Origin: Thermoprotei archaeon
GTDB taxonomy: Archaea > Thermoproteota > Thermoprotei_A > Sulfolobales > Ignisphaeraceae
Reading direction: 5' to 3'
Assembly: GCA_003661865.1 (NCBI GenBank)
Contig: QMWY01000010.1
Location: 1-13,781 of the forward strand
DNA length: 13,781 nt
In this document: positions 1 through 6,859 of the stretch, one piece after another
How the letters are laid out: every line of letters starts with the position of its first letter
Numbering within the stretch: the stretch's first letter is position 1
The notes under the pieces: generated by a model
Seen by the model: only the letters and a program-made list of their open reading frames with translations
What the model was told of the DNA's origin: nothing
The model's database searches: none
Position numbers and translations under genes: made by a program

Positions 1-1
1 C

Positions 2-493
2 CCGGGTGCGCGGGCGGCATCCATACTGGCCGTGCTCGTAGCTCTGATACTGGTTACGCTGCTGCCCCCGAGCAGGGCCTGGCCGCGGTGGCCCGTGGAC
101 AAGGCTTTCCTAGCGACCTCGCTATTCATAGCCCTGAACTACGTATTCACACCCCAGATGCTCCTCATGATAGCGCCCCTAGCGCTCCTCGTTCTGAAGG
201 GTCGCAGGTTCTGGTACTACGTGGCTGTGGACGTCCTCAACGCCCTGATAATCCTGCTGTGGTTCCACGACTCGGAGCTTAGGAGCGCCCTAGCCTTCCT
301 GGGGATCCCCCAAGGCTACAACCCCTGGGGTATAGACTCCCCGATCCAGATGATCGCTGCTGTCCGGAACTTACTGCTCCTCTACCTACTGCTCCGCGAA
401 TCGCTGGAGCTGCTATCTCCTCTAAAACCATATGCTTATACCCCTCCCGGCACAGATCTCTCCAAGGCTATGGAGGGTGGAGAAGGGGCGTAG
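2..493 (+). CDS. Polytopic membrane protein, GT87/DUF2029-like glycosyltransferase C-terminus (5' truncated)
   Basis: This is the 3' end of a gene whose frame is open to the window edge, so the start is missing. The visible part is strongly hydrophobic, with about four membrane segments (ALILVTLL, a segment ending in the motif NYVFTPQMLLMIAPLALL, YVAVDVLNALIILLWF and AVRNLLLLYLLL), followed by a polar tail of about 30 residues. The F-(S/T)-P-Q-x-L-L-x-(I/L)-x-P pattern in a late helix is typical of GT-C mannosyltransferases of the GT87/DUF2029 type, which move sugars from polyprenyl phosphate donors on the outer membrane face. That assignment is inferred from this motif and the topology only; another polytopic family is possible. 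It ends just before the TIP49 gene and the two are probably co-transcribed. Confidence 0.6.
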   Translation, partial: PGARAASILAVLVALILVTLLPPSRAWPRWPVDKAFLATSLFIALNYVFTPQMLLMIAPLALLVLKGRRFWYYVAVDVLNALIILLWFHDSELRSALAFLGIPQGYNPWGIDSPIQMIAAVRNLLLLYLLLRESLELLSPLKPYAYTPPGTDLSKAMEGGEGA

Positions 494-502
494 GTGGTGC
501 GT

Positions 503-1885
503 ATGCCTGAGCTGATAAGGGAGGTGAAGGAGGAGTCGAAGAAGGAGATCCTGAAGAGGATAAGCGCCCACAGCCACATCAGGGGCCTCGGGCTTGATGA
601 GAAGGGGGAGCCTATATTCATAGCTGATGGCCTGGTGGGGCAGCTAGAGGCTAGGAAGGCCGCGGGCATAGTCGTGAAGATGATCAGGGAGGGGAAGCTT
701 GCTGGTAGGGGCATACTCTTCGTAGGGCCCCCAGGCTCGGGCAAGACCGCACTGGCCATAGCGATCGCTAGGGAGCTTGGGCAGGACACCCCTTTCGTCA
801 TGCTCTCAGGAGCGGAGCTCTACTCAGCAGAGGTTAAGAAGACCGAGGTGCTGATGAGGGCTGTTAGGAGGGCTATAGGGATAAGGATCAAGGAGATCAG
901 GAGGGTGTACGAGGGCGCTGTAAAGGAGATAAAGTTCGTTATGACCCGGCACCCCTTCAACCCCTACGTAAAGGTTCCCAAGGCAGCTAGGATAACCCTG
1001 GCTACGAGGGATGAGGAGAAGACCCTTGAGGTCAGCCAGGAGATCGCGCTCCAGCTCATAGATCTGAACGTTAGGCGCGGGGACCTGATATGGATAGACG
1101 CGGATACGGGCACGGTTCACAAGGTTGGTAGGGTCCGGGGGATCGAGAAGGCTAGGTACTACGACGTAGAGGCGTACAGGGTCTATAGGGAGCTTCCGAA
1201 GGGCAGGGTGTTCAAGGAGAGGGAGATCGTCAGGACCATAACGCTGCACGACATAGACGAGGCGTTCGCTGCTCAGCGCAGAGCCATAACGGTATCGGTG
1301 TTCGGCTTCGAGGCTGCTGAGAGGGAGATCGATCCGGAGATCAGGAAGGAGGCAGATGAGTACGCCAGGAAGCTTCTCCAGAGCGGACACGCAGAGCTAG
1401 TCCCCGGTGTCCTATTCATAGACGACGTGCACATGCTCGATATAGAGGCGTTCAGCTTCCTAAGCAGGGTTATGGAGAGCGAGTTCTCACCAATAATAAT
1501 CATGGCTACGAACAGGGGGATAACGAGGATAAGGGGCACCGATATAGAGTCACCCCACGGAGTACCGCTAGACGTCCTCGATAGGCTCCTCATAATCCCT
1601 GTAAGGCCCTACACACCCGAGGAGATGCGGGAGATCATAAAGATAAGGGCGGATGAGGAGGATGTTGAGCTCACCGAAGACGCCCTGGACGCCCTTGTAA
1701 AGATAGCACAGGAGAGGAGCCTGAGATACGCCGTCCAGCTCATGCAGCCCGCCAAGATCATAGCCTCTAGGAGAGGGAGCAAAGCAGTTACGGCTAAGGA
1801 CATCGAGGAGGTCGCTAAGCTGTTCGTAGATGTTAAGCAGAGCGTCGAGTATGCTAGGAAGTGGGAGCAGCTCTTCCTCAAGTGA
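503..1885 (+). CDS. TIP49/RuvB-like AAA+ ATPase (archaeal RuvBL/Pontin-Reptin homologue)
   Basis: Archaeal member of the TIP49 (RuvBL1/2) family: hexameric AAA+ ATPases that in eukaryotes work in chromatin remodelling and RNP assembly; the archaeal role is unsettled. Numbered from ATG 503 (460 residues, normal family length), it has the N-terminal signature SHIRGLGLD, Walker A GPPGSGKT at 75-82, a conserved EVKKTEVLM segment near 110, a long insertion from about 125 to 290 matching the OB-fold domain II special to TIP49, Walker B VLFIDD at 303-308, sensor 1 ATNRG at 335-339, and sensor 2 in SLRYAVQLMQPA near 406. Walker B reads Asp-Asp where the usual AAA+ pair is Asp-Glu. GTG 494 is also in frame, but the Shine-Dalgarno AGGTGGTG (492-499), which overlaps the stop of the preceding gene, favours ATG 503. 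The family call is firm. Confidence 0.95.
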   Translation: MPELIREVKEESKKEILKRISAHSHIRGLGLDEKGEPIFIADGLVGQLEARKAAGIVVKMIREGKLAGRGILFVGPPGSGKTALAIAIARELGQDTPFVMLSGAELYSAEVKKTEVLMRAVRRAIGIRIKEIRRVYEGAVKEIKFVMTRHPFNPYVKVPKAARITLATRDEEKTLEVSQEIALQLIDLNVRRGDLIWIDADTGTVHKVGRVRGIEKARYYDVEAYRVYRELPKGRVFKEREIVRTITLHDIDEAFAAQRRAITVSVFGFEAAEREIDPEIRKEADEYARKLLQSGHAELVPGVLFIDDVHMLDIEAFSFLSRVMESEFSPIIIMATNRGITRIRGTDIESPHGVPLDVLDRLLIIPVRPYTPEEMREIIKIRADEEDVELTEDALDALVKIAQERSLRYAVQLMQPAKIIASRRGSKAVTAKDIEEVAKLFVDVKQSVEYARKWEQLFLK

Positions 1886-1896
1886 TCTAGCCTTTA

Positions 1897-1916
1897 GAAA
1901 CAAAACACTATTTTCC
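1897..1916. terminator. Opposed T-rich tracts between convergent genes
   Basis: The 58-base gap between the TIP49 gene and the convergent vapC has TATTTTCC on the plus strand (about 1909-1916) and GTTTTGTTTC on the minus strand (1906-1897). Both resemble archaeal oligo-T terminators without a strong stem. Position and composition are the only support. Confidence 0.35.
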
Positions 1917-1943
1917 AGAATCGATTAAGAGATTAGATCGATC

Positions 1944-2396
1944 CTAACCCTCCTTCTTGCTGGCGATGTATTCATAACTTGAGAGGGTCTTCACCTCCCT
2001 ACCAAGCAACCTCTTAACAACATCATCGCTAGACTCGATCTTCTTCCTAAGCCTGCTATCATCTGTTACTAGGGGTACGTTAAGCTCCTTTGCTACAACT
2101 ACGTATGAAGCATCATAATACGTTATCCTTAGAACATGCGCAGTCCTCAACACAAGCTCTATGCTCTTAGGTTCAACAGCGTTGAGGTAGCGGTGTACAA
2201 ACCTAATACGGTTTAGCAGCGCTAGTGCCTCATCTATACTCAACCTCTTTAGCAATGTAGCCTCCTTCCATATAGCATTGCCTATCTCATATGGTGTAAG
2301 TGTTAGCTCATAGCAACCGCGGATGTAGCTTAAGGAATCTGACCCTAATTCCCTCACGATATTTAGTATAGCTGATGCATCTAGGAGCGCCTTCAC
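1944..2396 (-). CDS. vapC: VapC-type PIN-domain ribonuclease toxin
   Basis: PIN-domain endoribonuclease of 150 residues, the toxin of a type II toxin-antitoxin pair; VapC toxins cut RNA (tRNA or rRNA in studied cases) using a Mg2+ site of four acidic residues. The expected acids are visible: Asp6 in LLDASAI, Glu37 in YEIGNAIWKE, Asp95 in TYYDASYV and Asp112/113 in LVTDDSRL, in normal family order and spacing. The GTG start at 2396 overlaps the antitoxin stop by four bases (GTGA), so translation is coupled. Nothing looks damaged, so the toxin is probably active when freed from its antitoxin. The RNA target cannot be read from the sequence. Confidence 0.9.
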   Translation of the reverse strand: MKALLDASAILNIVRELGSDSLSYIRGCYELTLTPYEIGNAIWKEATLLKRLSIDEALALLNRIRFVHRYLNAVEPKSIELVLRTAHVLRITYYDASYVVVAKELNVPLVTDDSRLRKKIESSDDVVKRLLGREVKTLSSYEYIASKKEG

Positions 2397-2620
2397 CGCT
2401 CCTCCCGGCTGCTCCTCACTACAGAGACTATCTCCTCAGGCGGGATCTTCCTCAGAATCTCTTGCGCTTGCCTAAGCGCCTCCCTAACCTCAAGCTCCTC
2501 TCTTTTCCTAACTTCCTCCTCTAGCGCTTTCCTGATAACCTCGCTTACAGGTATGCCATACCTCCTAAGCTTTTCATAGAGCTCTCTCCTAATCTTAGCC
2601 GATACCGTAACCCAGCTCAA
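2393..2620 (-). CDS. vapB: VapB-type antitoxin
   Basis: Antitoxin upstream of and overlapping vapC: 75 residues from TTG 2620. The N-terminus (VTVSAKIRRELYEKLRRYG, then SEVIRKALEEEV) is a short basic strand followed by two helices, as in ribbon-helix-helix/AbrB-like crenarchaeal VapB proteins that bind their own promoter. The Glu/Arg-rich helical C-terminal half is expected to wrap the PIN toxin. Start choice: in-frame GTG codons at 2632 and 2629 would add VYC-type residues unlike other VapB N-termini, while AGGTGGTG at 2634-2627 lies at the right distance before TTG 2620. A TATA box at about 2652-2660 would start the message near 2630, so a leaderless GTG 2629 start cannot be excluded. Confidence 0.85.
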   Translation of the reverse strand: MSWVTVSAKIRRELYEKLRRYGIPVSEVIRKALEEEVRKREELEVREALRQAQEILRKIPPEEIVSVVRSSREER

Positions 2621-2651
2621 GCAATACACCACCTATACTACTGCATAACGC

Positions 2652-2662
2652 CTATATTAAGC
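2652..2662 (-). promoter_or_regulatory. TATA box of the first vapBC pair
   Basis: The minus strand reads GCTTAATATAG, a good archaeal TATA element, about 25 bases before a transcript start near 2630 and just ahead of the vapB Shine-Dalgarno site. Autoregulation by VapBC here would be expected from the family; no clear operator repeat is seen. Confidence 0.5.
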
Positions 2663-2860
2663 ATGACTACCATGTTTTGGGACTACAAGGTTTCAGAAGG
2701 CTCTCCACACATGCAACTGTTATACCACGCTCCACATTAGCGTGACTGGGCTATGCTTAACCACTAAGAAGGATTGGTAGTGCATTAGCTAGTACTCAGT
2801 TCCATTTAATGGTTTCTTAGGGTAAGATTAGCGGAGAAAACACCTTGCTCTATGCACATC
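2663..2860. other. Intergenic stretch without a recognised gene
   Basis: About 200 bases between the vapB promoter and the end of the downstream amidohydrolase. I find no tRNA-like element, no long reading frame and no clear homology in six frames. A weak five-base stem (CACTA 2762-2766 with TAGTG 2778-2782) is present and could be chance. A TTTT tract on the minus strand near 2840 could end the amidohydrolase message. Confidence 0.4.
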
Positions 2861-4024
2861 TTACCGAGAGCTGAACACTACTTCTCCCCTAACCAGCACC
2901 TTCTCTATCCTGCTGCTGGGCTTAACGGGGTGTCCTCTGGAGAGTACTATGTCCGCGTCCTTCCCCGGCTCTATGCTGCCGACCCTATCGTCTATGCCCA
3001 TGGCCTTGGCGGGGTTTATCGTTATAAGCCTAAGCGCCTCGTTGGGGCTGAGCCCGTGCTTAACTGCTGTTGCCGCTAGCGTTCGGAGGTGCTTCTGCGG
3101 AATAACGGGGTGGTCTGTCATTACCGATACCAGCACACCCTTCCTGTACAGGATCGCAGGGGTCCTATCGTCTACGTAGCGGAAGAACGCTGCTACCCTA
3201 GCAATCATCGGGGGTCCGTAGATCACCGGGACCCCGCTCCTAGCGATCTCATCAGCCATTAGGTGCCCACCGAACACGTGGTCTATAGTTGCCCTCAGCC
3301 CGAACTCCCTGATCAGCCTCAGGACAGCCAGTATCTCGTCGGGTGATGTGGATAGGTGTATCTTCGCTATCAGCTCCCTCCTCAGAACCCTTACGAGCAC
3401 CTCGAGCATGGCCTTCTCCTCCTCATCAAGCTTATCGGGCTTGAGCCTACCCTCAGCAAACTCCCTAGCCTTCCTAAGCCAGGTCCTCAGAACAGCTACG
3501 GTCCCCATCCTGGTCGTGGGGTAGGGCATCTTGCTCCTGTACTCCCTAGGCCTCTTGGGCCCCAGCGCCATCTTGAGGGCGGCCTCGGGGATCACCACCA
3601 TGTCCTCAGGGCTCCTGCCCCAGGTCTTGATCACGGCGCCTATACCCCCGATCACATTGGCGCTCCCCGGCCCGGTGTAAACGGTTGTTACCCCTCCCTG
3701 CACAGCATGGGTAAACGCAGGGTCGTAGGGGTCTAGAGCGTCAATTGCCCTCATATGCGGTGTTACGGGGCTGTAGAAGTCGTTCACATCGGCGTACTCC
3801 CACTCGATCCCCTCGGGCACCACACCTATGTGGCTATGCGCATCTACGAAACCCGGTGCGGCGATGAGCCCATGGGCCTCTATAACCTCGGCGTCCTTCG
3901 GAACCCTGACCTGCTGTACGCTGCCAACCTCCGCGATCCTCCCATCATCCCCGATCACTATGACCCCTTCGGGTATCTCGGGCCCGGTAACCGTTATGAT
4001 CCTCGCACCTACAACCGCCTTCAT
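2861..4024 (-). CDS. Metal-dependent amidohydrolase, COG1228-like (complete metal site)
   Basis: Amidohydrolase-superfamily enzyme of 387 residues with the usual small N- and C-terminal beta-sandwich flanking a metal-binding barrel. From ATG 4024 the catalytic set is complete: His63 and His65 (PGFVDAHSHIGV), His223 (AKIHLST), His249 (ATIDHVFGGH) and Asp304 (VMTDHPVIP). Lys133 in AVIKTWG is a candidate carbamylated bridging lysine. Family features DPYDPAF, GVTTV, PGSANVIGG and INPAKAMGI place it with imidazolonepropionase/prolidase-like hydrolases (COG1228); the substrate is unknown. ATG 4024 has GGTGGT five bases before it and lies one base after the stop of the upstream paralogue, so the two are co-translated. 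A longer open frame reaching 4075 would overlap that gene and adds a non-homologous stretch. It is second in a two-gene operon. Confidence 0.9.
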   Translation of the reverse strand: MKAVVGARIITVTGPEIPEGVIVIGDDGRIAEVGSVQQVRVPKDAEVIEAHGLIAAPGFVDAHSHIGVVPEGIEWEYADVNDFYSPVTPHMRAIDALDPYDPAFTHAVQGGVTTVYTGPGSANVIGGIGAVIKTWGRSPEDMVVIPEAALKMALGPKRPREYRSKMPYPTTRMGTVAVLRTWLRKAREFAEGRLKPDKLDEEEKAMLEVLVRVLRRELIAKIHLSTSPDEILAVLRLIREFGLRATIDHVFGGHLMADEIARSGVPVIYGPPMIARVAAFFRYVDDRTPAILYRKGVLVSVMTDHPVIPQKHLRTLAATAVKHGLSPNEALRLITINPAKAMGIDDRVGSIEPGKDADIVLSRGHPVKPSSRIEKVLVRGEVVFSSR

Positions 4025-4025
4025 C

Positions 4026-5189
4026 TCAACCACCCCGGGAGTAGACCACTTCACCAGACATGATCGTGTACACAACCCTGCTGCTCGGGTCTAGCGGGTC
4101 TCCGCTCCACAGCACCAGGTCCCCTACCTTCCCCGGCTCAACGCTCCCCAGCTCCTTGTCGAGACCAAGTATCTTCGCCGGGCGAAGGGTTATTGACTCG
4201 ATCGCCTTGATGGGGTCGAGCCCATCGCCCACCGCGGCCGCTGCTACGAGCGTTAGGTACTGTATCGGGATCGTTGGGTGGTCCGTTGTTAATGAGAATA
4301 GGACCCCCAGCTCCTCCAGCTTAGCCGCTAGAGAGGAGTCTAGCTCACGAAGCTCGACGCTCCTCCTAGAGAAGACTATGGGGCCTAGGATCACGGGCAC
4401 CCCATAGCTCTTAAGCAGGTCCGCCACCCTGTGGGACTCAGCACCGTGGACAACCACCATGCGCTCAACACCTAGGCTCCTGAGAAGTCTCGTCAGGATG
4501 GCTATGTCCCTAGATGAGAAGGCGTGGATATAGGCTACGAGCTCGCCCCGGAGGACACGTGCAAGGGTCTCGGACACCGGGTCCACACCCCTCTCCTCAG
4601 GCTTCTTACCCATCCACTCCCTAGCCCTCCTGAAGGCAACCCTGATGAGCGCCGCCATACCCATCCGGGTGGTCGGGGCGAGTTTGTTCGCCTCGAAGAA
4701 CCTCTTTACATGCTCACCCATCGCAACCACAACACCGTGCTCCTCGACCAAGGGGGCCCCATCGGTCCTGTACACAGCGGTCGTGCCCGGCATGATGTTG
4801 GTCTCGTCCACCAGCTTCCCGAAGCTCATGTAGGACCCAGGGTGTACACCAACTGTTGTTACGCCGGACTCCCTAGCCTCCCTGAACGCCGGATCGTAGG
4901 GATCCACAGCATCAACAACCCTTAGATGAGGCGTAGCAACATCGCTCTTCTCAACACCGTGCTCCCCGTACTCCCACTCGAGCGGGTATACACCGATATG
5001 CGTACACGGATCTATGAGGCCCGGGGTAGCGGCTAGTCCACCACCATCTATAACCTCGGCGCCAGGGGGAGGCTCGATCCCCTTTCCAACGGCCCTGAAC
5101 CTACCATCCTCGATGAGGATCGAGACCCCCTCCAGTACATCGCTCGGCGTGTAGAGCTTAGAAACCCCCTTCACGAACAGGGTTCCCAA
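4026..5189 (-). CDS. Amidohydrolase paralogue with altered metal site (possible pseudoenzyme or partner subunit)
   Basis: First gene of the tandem pair. From TTG 5189 it is 387 residues, identical in length to its neighbour, and collinear with it: DPYDPAF, GVTTV, APTTRMGMA, IHAFSS, VVHGAESH, TTDHPTIP, RPAKILGLD and SVEPGK all align. His222, His248 and Asp303 are kept. The first metal-site motif reads DPCTHIG: Cys62 replaces the first His of HxH while His64 remains. Arg141 (AVYRTDG) sits where the neighbour has Lys133 (AVIKTWG), and the PGSANVIGG loop is lost. So it may bind one metal, use Cys as ligand, act on another substrate, or serve as a non-catalytic partner. Start: GTG 5198 is also in frame, but its bases form the GGTG (5199-5196) six bases before TTG 5189. 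Spacing to the next gene is one base. Confidence 0.85.
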   Translation of the reverse strand: MGTLFVKGVSKLYTPSDVLEGVSILIEDGRFRAVGKGIEPPPGAEVIDGGGLAATPGLIDPCTHIGVYPLEWEYGEHGVEKSDVATPHLRVVDAVDPYDPAFREARESGVTTVGVHPGSYMSFGKLVDETNIMPGTTAVYRTDGAPLVEEHGVVVAMGEHVKRFFEANKLAPTTRMGMAALIRVAFRRAREWMGKKPEERGVDPVSETLARVLRGELVAYIHAFSSRDIAILTRLLRSLGVERMVVVHGAESHRVADLLKSYGVPVILGPIVFSRRSVELRELDSSLAAKLEELGVLFSLTTDHPTIPIQYLTLVAAAAVGDGLDPIKAIESITLRPAKILGLDKELGSVEPGKVGDLVLWSGDPLDPSSRVVYTIMSGEVVYSRGG

Positions 5190-5209
5190 GGAGGGCACCC
5201 TAAGACAGC

Positions 5210-5217
5210 TTATATTT
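5210..5217 (-). promoter_or_regulatory. Proximal TATA-like element of the amidohydrolase operon
   Basis: AAATATAA on the minus strand would place a transcript start near 5188, almost exactly at TTG 5189, giving a leaderless message. It competes with the stronger element near 5250. Confidence 0.35.
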
Positions 5218-5245
5218 CACTTTCTGCCTCAGCTACATCTATCCT

Positions 5246-5254
5246 CTATATAAG
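5246..5254 (-). promoter_or_regulatory. Distal TATA box of the amidohydrolase operon
   Basis: CTTATATAG on the minus strand is a near-consensus archaeal TATA box. It predicts a start near 5225 and a leader of about 35 bases containing the GGTG ribosome site. I prefer it over the proximal element for that reason. Confidence 0.5.
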
Positions 5255-5350
5255 CTCTTCCAACCTCCACCCTTCTCTACCCTAAGGGCTTAACGGCATA
5301 AACAAGTATTAGAAGACATTACCGGTTACCCCAGGTATGTTCAGATAAGT

Positions 5351-5359
5351 ACTTATATC
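5351..5359 (+). promoter_or_regulatory. TATA box of the decayed solute-binding protein gene
   Basis: ACTTATATC lies about 26 bases before ATG 5382, so the ancestral gene was probably transcribed leaderless from that ATG. The promoter still looks intact although the gene is broken. Confidence 0.4.
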
Positions 5360-5381
5360 AGCCCGCATCAGCAGTAAGCGC

Positions 5382-6235
5382 ATGAGCACTCGAACAAGTG
5401 TCGATCTTGAGGCTCGGTAGGCTCATAGCCTTAGCAGTCGTGGACATCTTAGCCCTCGCCCTCATCGCGCCTCCCCTTATGGGCTCAGAAGAAGCACTAC
5501 ATCAAGGTTTCGCTGAGGTCGGATCTCCTGACCATGAACCCCTTCATACAAAGCCTGATAGTCAAGTACAGCGTTATGGAGCCTACGTATGACACCCTAT
5601 TCCGCCGAGTGCTGAACGAGAGGTGGCAGAACCTGGATATTCCACATAAGGAAGGGCGTTAAGTGGCACGACAGCACAGAGCTGATGGCTAAGGACGTGG
5701 TGTTCACCATAAACTACACAGTGAAGCACATGTTTCTTATCTGCATAACCGTGTGGCAGCCCATCAATGGGTCAGAGTGCTGGACAAGTACACGGTTGTG
5801 GTCAGGCTGAAGTACCCCTGCGTAACATTCCCACAGGCCCTGACAAGACCCATAGTGAGGAAGGAGAAGAAGATCAAGGATCCGATAACGTACTCCAACT
5901 TTGAGGACCCTACAGGCATTAGGCCCTTCAAGTAGGGTGGGTGCGAGGCCAAGGACTACACCAGGCTCAACGCTAATACGGCAAAATCATGACCACTGGG
6001 GTTATAGTCTTCAAGTGCTTCAGGAGGGCGCTACACCTACGTAAGCTGGCTGAGGACCTTCAGCAGAGGCTCGGGGAGCATTGGAGGTCCATGAAGCGGC
6101 TCCTGAGGGTTTACAGGAGGTGGATAAGGCACGCCAAGAACATAGTCAGGGATACCACTCACTTCATGGCTAAGAGTATTGTCGAGATAACAGTCGAATA
6201 TTATGACACTTATAGTTCTGGAAAGCCCTAAGGGG
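5382..6235 (+). pseudogene. Decayed ABC-transporter solute-binding protein, family 5 (oligopeptide/oligosaccharide type)
   Basis: Remains of an extracellular solute-binding protein (SBP_bac_5) that would deliver peptides or oligosaccharides to an ABC importer. Pieces appear in order but in changing frames. A hydrophobic signal peptide (LGRLIALAVVDILALALIAP) starts near 5404. The frame at 5489 gives SDLLTMNPF and VMEPTYDTLFRRVLNERW, ending at TAA 5660. The frame at 5652 gives KGVKWHDSTELMAKDVVFTI, a family hallmark. The frame at 5753 gives VLDKYTVVVRLKYP, DPTGIRPFK, stop 5933-5935, then AKDYTRLNAN read through that stop. A final frame from 5989 to 6231 is less certainly part of the gene. Intact archaeal members are usually 700 residues or more, so large deletions are likely besides the frameshifts. 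No permease or ATPase genes of an importer adjoin it. Confidence 0.8.
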
Positions 6236-6437
6236 CTAAGGGCTGCGCCTCAGAGAGGAGCAATAGGCCGGTGTGTCTTTTCACACAGCTAGTATACAGA
6301 ATGCTCCACAGCTTCATAGAGTACAAGGCCTCATGGAGAGGATTGAAGACCATCTGTGTGACCATCTATGTACCGCTAAGAAGTACAAGCTGAACCTCAC
6401 CGATAGGCAGAGTGAAGAGACTAAACCATTGCTAGTA
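6236..6437. other. Junction between two decayed genes, nothing recognised
   Basis: About 200 bases lie between the solute-binding protein remnant and the ATPase remnant. All frames are short, and none of the translations gave a family I can defend. It is probably residual sequence from one or both broken genes. Confidence 0.35.
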
Positions 6438-6785
6438 CTACCGCGTTAACGATGTTACAACCACGAGAGATGTTACAGCAGCGTGGAGCCTAGCGCTGAG
6501 GGGCCTCACGCAGATGAGGGGCTCCCACGGCTTAAGTGGAGCCCTAATAGCCCCAGTAGTGCGGGGATGAGGACCCAGCCCAAGCAGGGAACAATGAATG
6601 GGATAATGCAGGAACAATCCCACATACTCCCAGAGCCTGTAGTCCTCATAGAGACTAGGAGCCCCAGCGCTCTCGAGCCTCGTTAATATCAGGGAGGTTT
6701 TGCCATATCTCCTAAGCCCCATCACCAAGAGTAGCGGGTCACCTCTGAAGCTACGCCTAGTCTTTGGGCGAGGTTTGGAAAAGAA
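6438..6785 (-). pseudogene. Remnant of an archaeal AAA ATPase gene (N-terminal P-loop part)
   Basis: On the minus strand, starting near 6785, the translation reads KPRPKTRRSF, then GDPLLLVMGLRRYGKTSLIL, then LYEDYRLWE. The PRPKTRR lead-in followed by L-x-V-x-G-(L/I)-R-R-x-G-K-T-S-L is the start of archaeal ATPases of the PF01637 type. The roughly dozen residues normally present between the lead-in and the P-loop (a D-R-E-x-E-L-like stretch) are missing, and no Walker B or later domain follows: after about 6650 the open frame no longer resembles the family. There is no convincing start codon before the lead-in. It converges on the solute-binding protein remnant. I am fairly sure of the P-loop and unsure where the remnant ends. 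Confidence 0.6.
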
Positions 6786-6800
6786 GCGACTGGTTATCCC

Positions 6801-6810
6801 CTAATTAATA
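6801..6810 (+). promoter_or_regulatory. Palindromic TATA region between ATPase remnant and aldolase gene
   Basis: CTAATTAATA is AT-rich on both strands (reverse TATTAATTAG). On the plus strand it predicts a start near 6831, just before the aldolase Shine-Dalgarno site at 6847. On the minus strand it faces the decayed ATPase gene. A second AT-rich patch, CTTAAATC at 6826-6833, is too close to the start codon for a message that keeps the ribosome site. Confidence 0.4.
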
Positions 6811-6846
6811 GCGCCTTGCGCAACCCTTAAATCTAATTACTGATCC

Positions 6847-6852
6847 AGGAGG
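6847..6852 (+). promoter_or_regulatory. Ribosome binding site fixing the TTG start of the aldolase gene
   Basis: AGGAGG, a perfect Shine-Dalgarno core, lies seven bases before TTG 6860 and identifies that rare codon as the start. Confidence 0.7.
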
Positions 6853-6859
6853 AAGCGAT

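Noticed and set aside
824..1390. A 188-codon open frame on the minus strand inside the TIP49 gene
   Set aside because: It is antisense to an unmistakable conserved gene; its Leu/Pro/Tyr-rich translation is a codon-bias artefact and it has no promoter or ribosome site of its own.
1917..1945. Two ATCGAT copies between the TIP49 gene and vapC as a possible attachment or operator site
   Set aside because: Each copy is a six-base self-palindrome and the flanks do not extend the match; chance is sufficient.
3356..4925. Several plus-strand open frames (for example 3356-3736 and 4524-4925) opposite the amidohydrolases
   Set aside because: They are shadows of the two conserved minus-strand genes, with His/Pro/Arg-rich translations lacking any domain pattern.
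5989..6231. An 80-codon open frame taken as a stand-alone gene
   Set aside because: It follows directly on fragments of the solute-binding protein gene on the same strand and has no promoter or ribosome site of its own, so it is better explained as part of the decayed gene.
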